The translations under genes were made by a program, and so were the position numbers. The notes beneath the pieces were generated by a model, which worked only from the letters and a program-made list of their open reading frames with translations, was not told where the DNA came from and made no database searches. Shown piece by piece: positions 61,024-64,000 of a stretch of DNA of 64,000 nucleotides. Source of the stretch: Planococcus donghaensis (GTDB lineage Bacteria; Bacillota; Bacilli; Bacillales_A; Planococcaceae); assembly GCF_001687665.2 (NCBI RefSeq), contig NZ_CP016543.2, positions 310,001-374,000 on the forward strand, read 5' to 3'. Within the stretch, counting starts at the first letter, position 1, and each line of letters opens with the position of its first letter.

Positions 61024-61431
61024 ATGAAAAATTTGTTGTTTCATGAAATCCACCAAAAATCTCGGTTATCAATAAAAAAAGCGAACGATGCTCTAAAAGA
61101 GTTTGAATTATACAGTTCGCAATGGTCTATTCTGTTCTGCTTAAAGCAATTTGGTGCGATGACACAAAAAGAAATTTGGCAGTATTTGAATGTGGAAGCA
61201 CCAACTGTTACGAGGACTATCGCTCGATTAGAAGAGAGTGGATGGGTTTTTCGAGAAGAAGGTCAGGACAAGCGGGCGAGAATTGTTCAGTTGTCCTCTT
61301 TTGCTGAACAACAATTACCTGAAATCGAAAAGCGAGTTCAAAATGTTGAGGAAGAGTTGACATCGAATCTTTCAGATGAAGAGCAAGAACAACTCGTCAC
61401 GTTACTAAAAAAAATCGGACAATCTTTTTAA
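61024..61431 (+). CDS. MarR-family transcriptional regulator
   Basis: 135 residues, winged helix: a helical N-terminal dimer part, recognition region MTQKEIWQYLNVEAPTVTRTIARLEESGWVFREEG and wing DKRARIVQLS. The ATG at 61024 has GAGG about 9 nt upstream; an ATG at 61015 abuts that site. Leads a two-gene operon with the MFS transporter (17 nt gap) behind a palindromic operator, the usual layout for a ligand-responsive exporter switch. Confidence 0.92.
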   Translation: MKNLLFHEIHQKSRLSIKKANDALKEFELYSSQWSILFCLKQFGAMTQKEIWQYLNVEAPTVTRTIARLEESGWVFREEGQDKRARIVQLSSFAEQQLPEIEKRVQNVEEELTSNLSDEEQEQLVTLLKKIGQSF

Positions 61432-61448
61432 GAAAGAAGATGTAGTGA

Positions 61449-62621
61449 ATGACTGAAAAAAGGCCAATTTGGACAAAAAGTTTTGTGAATATCTCCATCA
61501 GCACATTTTTTGTTTTTGTTGTTTTTTATGCGTTGCTAACGTATATGCCACTTTATGTTTTGAATGAACTAAACGGTACGGCTACAGAAGCTGGATTAGT
61601 AATATCTGTATTTTTACTGTCTGCCATCATTATGCGTTTTTTATCAGGGATGATATTAGAGAAATTTGGTAAAAAAAGAATGTTGTTAATTTCAGTATTT
61701 CTGTTTGCCGTTAGCACCGTACTTTATCTAGTTGTGGAAAGTTTTACAGGGCTTTTATGGCTACGACTTTTCCACGGCATTTGGTTTAGTTTGCTCACGA
61801 CTGTAGCAGGAGCGATAGCTGCAGACATTATTCCGCCAGAACGACGGGGTGAAGGATTGGGTTATTACGGTATTGCGATGAACTTAGCCGTAGTAGTAGG
61901 TCCATTTATTGTATTAACTTTAAAACAATACGTATCCGCACATATCATCTTTGTGGTGTTGGCGGTTATTATCCTTATCGGGTTTTTATGTGCATGGGCT
62001 GTCAATGTGGAGGAAGAATCGTTTAGTAAGCAACCAAAGCACAAATTATCGATTAATGACTTTTTAGAGAAAAAAACGATGCCGATTGCAACAGTTGGTT
62101 TTTTAATCGCATTTGCGTATGCCAGTGTTATCGCATTTATTTCTGTTTATGCGGAGTCACTCGGTCTTATCAAAACGGCAAGTTTTTTCTTTCTGGTCTA
62201 TGCAATGGCAATGCTAATTGTCCGGCCCATTACTGGGAGGTTGTTTGACACTGTAGGCCCTAAAGTTGTTATTATTCCCTCAATCATTATTTTTGGTGTG
62301 GGATTGATTGCATTAAGTATTACTGAGGTTTCATGGATGTTGCTGTTGTCAGGTGCATTAATTGGTCTTGGATACGGAACTTTATTGCCGAGTTTTCAAA
62401 GTCTTGCCATACAAGCTGCTGATAAGAATCGTAGCGGCTATGCTACAGGTACATTCTTTGCCTTTTATGATAGCGGGATTGCCATTGGGTCGGTATTGCT
62501 TGGATTAATCGCCGGAATCGCTGGTTATGCTAATCTTTACTTAATGCTTGGGGTGTTTGTTATTCTTGTTGTGTTCTACTATATGTGGATTGCATCAAAA
62601 CAAGATGCGCAGACTCGTTAA
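61449..62621 (+). CDS. MFS transporter (drug/metabolite exporter type)
   Basis: 390 residues, 12 transmembrane helices. The loop after helix 2 has GMILEKFGKKRMLL (motif A-like), the second half has GRLFDTVGPKVVII and the A motif twin, and GIAIGSVLLGLIAGIAG lies near the end, as in the YfmO/LmrB-like exporters. Substrate unknown. Regulated by the adjacent MarR. AAGAAAGAAGA upstream of the ATG is a fair site. Ends at a strong terminator. Confidence 0.9.
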   Translation: MTEKRPIWTKSFVNISISTFFVFVVFYALLTYMPLYVLNELNGTATEAGLVISVFLLSAIIMRFLSGMILEKFGKKRMLLISVFLFAVSTVLYLVVESFTGLLWLRLFHGIWFSLLTTVAGAIAADIIPPERRGEGLGYYGIAMNLAVVVGPFIVLTLKQYVSAHIIFVVLAVIILIGFLCAWAVNVEEESFSKQPKHKLSINDFLEKKTMPIATVGFLIAFAYASVIAFISVYAESLGLIKTASFFFLVYAMAMLIVRPITGRLFDTVGPKVVIIPSIIIFGVGLIALSITEVSWMLLLSGALIGLGYGTLLPSFQSLAIQAADKNRSGYATGTFFAFYDSGIAIGSVLLGLIAGIAGYANLYLMLGVFVILVVFYYMWIASKQDAQTR

Positions 62622-62650
62622 CAATACTTATAGATTTTTTTAACAAAGCC

Positions 62651-62684
62651 AAAGGGTGCACAAAAAATTGTGCACCCTTTTTTC
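62651..62684. terminator. Bidirectional terminator, MFS / trhA
   Basis: AAAGGGTGCACA pairs with TGTGCACCCTTT around AAAAAAT; T-run follows. Confidence 0.9.
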
Positions 62685-62687
62685 GTC

Positions 62688-63335
62688 TTATAGCACATAA
62701 AAGTATACGGATAAGAAATGACAGAGACTGCCGAAAAGAATAAACAGGTGGAAAATTTCATGAAAACCTAAGTGTTTGGAAGACAGGAAATTTGGTTTGA
62801 TGCCGTATATAACACCACCGACTGTATAAGAAACACCGCCAGCAACAAGTAAAAGTAAACCTGTTAAAGAAAGACTATCCGCTAATGGGACAACGGCGAA
62901 AATAATGATCCAACCCATTGCGATGTAAATCGCAGTAGAAAGCCATCTCGGAGAATGAAACCAAACCATTTTAAAGAAAATTCCGCTGAGTCCTAAAACC
63001 GTAACAAGTGAAAATAAAGTCCAACCGAGTGTTCCGCCAAGCGCAATGAGACAAAAAGGTGCATAAGATCCAGCGATTAATGCAAAAATCATCGAGTGAT
63101 CGAGTTTCCGTAAAAACGCAACGATGTAAGGTTGAGAAATGGCTGAATGATAAATGGTAGAGGCAGTGTATAACAAGATTAAGCTAATGCCAAAGATGGA
63201 AACCGCTACTACGTGTAACGCAGGTTGATCTGCATAGGCTGTTTTCGTCACCATTGCTAGCAGGGCAGCTAAAGACAGTAAGGCTCCTACTAAATGGGAT
63301 AAAGCATTAAATGGTTCTCGAATGTATGCTGTCAT
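62688..63335 (-). CDS. trhA: Hemolysin III / PAQR-family protein TrhA
   Basis: 215 residues, seven membrane helices. The PAQR metal-site residues are all visible: Ser and His in STIYHSA, Asp in KLDHSMIF and the two His of GFHEIFHLF. In Bacilli and E. coli such proteins influence membrane fluidity and unsaturated fatty acid balance; the hemolysin name is historical. AGCGAGGAGCTTTT upstream of the ATG. Single-gene unit. Confidence 0.9.
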   Translation of the reverse strand: MTAYIREPFNALSHLVGALLSLAALLAMVTKTAYADQPALHVVAVSIFGISLILLYTASTIYHSAISQPYIVAFLRKLDHSMIFALIAGSYAPFCLIALGGTLGWTLFSLVTVLGLSGIFFKMVWFHSPRWLSTAIYIAMGWIIIFAVVPLADSLSLTGLLLLVAGGVSYTVGGVIYGIKPNFLSSKHLGFHEIFHLFILFGSLCHFLSVYFYVL

Positions 63336-63468
63336 ATGAAAAGCTCCTCGCTATATGTAGTTATTGAAACTACTTACAAAGATACTCGTATTATATAATG
63401 GAGTCAAGTTTGGAGAATTATTGATAATGATGTAAAATAACGAGTATGAAATACCTCAGGGAGCGTGA

Positions 63469-64000
63469 GTGCATATCGGAAATGCAAATAAACTTATCGA
63501 AAAAATGGCTTTTGAAAACCAAGTTTTACCAGAAGACATTCCGAAGATTGATTTGTATGTCGATCAAGTCATTCAATTGTTTGAATCCAATTTCGCAGAA
63601 ACCAAAAGGCATCCAGATGAAAAAATTCTCACAAAAACGATGATTAATAATTACGCAAAAGGAAAATTGTTTTATCCAATTCAAAACAAAAAATACAGCC
63701 GTAATCATATTATGCTAATCAGTTTGATTTATCAGATGAAAAGTGCGTTATCGATCAATGACGTCAAACAAGTATTAGAAGGCATCAATGAAAAGGCAGA
63801 ACAAAAAGAATTAGACCTTGAACAGTTCTATCAAAGCTATTTAAACCTTCAACAAAATAATATCGCATTTTTTGAAAATGGATTAACACAACAAGTGAAA
63901 GAAACTGCTGAGCAAGTGTCGGATGTTGAGAATTCAGAAGAACTGGAACGTGTGTTATTAATTGCCTCTTTAGTTCATACGAGCAACCTTTATCGTAGAG
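63469..64000 (+). CDS. DUF1836 protein, 3' end outside window
   Basis: Frame open from GTG 63469 to the window edge (177 residues). GGGAG lies 5 nt before the GTG. The core, with LPEDIPKIDLYVDQVIQLFE, ILTKTMINNYAKGKLFYPI, KYSRNHIMLISLIYQMKSALSINDVKQVL, matches DUF1836, small helical proteins that resemble a MerR-type winged helix and may be regulators. The short frame at 63446-63643 in another phase is a shadow. Function unknown. Confidence 0.82.
   Translation, partial: MHIGNANKLIEKMAFENQVLPEDIPKIDLYVDQVIQLFESNFAETKRHPDEKILTKTMINNYAKGKLFYPIQNKKYSRNHIMLISLIYQMKSALSINDVKQVLEGINEKAEQKELDLEQFYQSYLNLQQNNIAFFENGLTQQVKETAEQVSDVENSEELERVLLIASLVHTSNLYRR

Noticed and set aside
1..64000. Prophage, insertion sequences, rRNA or tRNA genes
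   Set aside because: No transposase, integrase or phage structural gene, and no CCA-ending cloverleaf or rRNA stretch noticed on either strand by eye; a tRNAscan/Infernal run would settle it.

Overview
The window looks like chromosomal DNA of a low-to-moderate G+C Bacillales species. The glgBCDAP glycogen operon, the Bacillus-type uncharacterised families (YpsA, YtoQ, YvbH-like, YkvI, YflT, DUF3219, DUF1836, YhfI-like), the strong AGGAGG ribosome binding sites with frequent GTG/TTG starts, and U-tract terminators all fit. I favour Planococcaceae (Planococcus-like), but that is a judgement from gene flavour and not a computed placement. I see no rRNA, tRNA, CRISPR array, prophage or transposase.

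Layout. 1-7.2 kb: the end of an acyl-CoA ligase gene with a hotdog thioesterase, a protein of ~23-residue W/LSE/FI repeats, formate-THF ligase (fhs), and a DUF4139/PH-domain stretch. 7.2-16 kb: mostly single-gene units (esterase, an apparent M50 pseudoprotease, a ring-cleaving dioxygenase, proline dehydrogenase with a cre-like site, a polytopic membrane protein, shikimate kinase, a lactonase, an Sco lipoprotein). 16.1-24.8 kb: the glycogen operon glgB-glgC-glgD-glgA-glgP, ending in an SDR whose catalytic Lys is replaced. 24.9-35.3 kb: a ComEC-like secreted MBL/HhH lipoprotein with DUF3006, an acyl-CoA dehydrogenase, membrane and stress proteins, an NCS2 permease, and PepF. Three copies of a structured intergenic repeat lie here. 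35.3-43.8 kb: an unexplained ~400 nt non-coding region, lineage-type small proteins, a heme peroxidase, glutamate dehydrogenase, a BCCT transporter, YpsA and threonine dehydratase. 43.9-48.5 kb: a TetR-linked acyl-CoA catabolic operon. 49.5-53.6 kb: cstA with a typical sigma-A promoter and a cre-like site, followed by a small Cys-Cys-ending protein, an ArsA/Get3-type ATPase without cysteines, and an MDR dehydrogenase. 54.5-59.1 kb: sbcDC, divergent from a lone WYL-domain protein, with a LexA-like box at each predicted start site. 59.2-64 kb: an acyl-CoA:acetate CoA-transferase-like enzyme, a marR-MFS operon with a perfect 22-bp palindromic operator, TrhA, and a DUF1836 protein cut by the window edge.

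Together the genes serve carbon storage (glycogen), carbon scavenging under CcpA-type control (proline, peptides or pyruvate through CstA, acyl-CoA oxidation), osmotic and oxidative stress, and DNA repair. The most interesting items are the cstA / CC-tail / ArsA-type ATPase module, the divergent SOS locus, the pseudoprotease, the K-to-N SDR in the glycogen operon, the covarying intergenic repeats, and two candidate non-coding transcription units.
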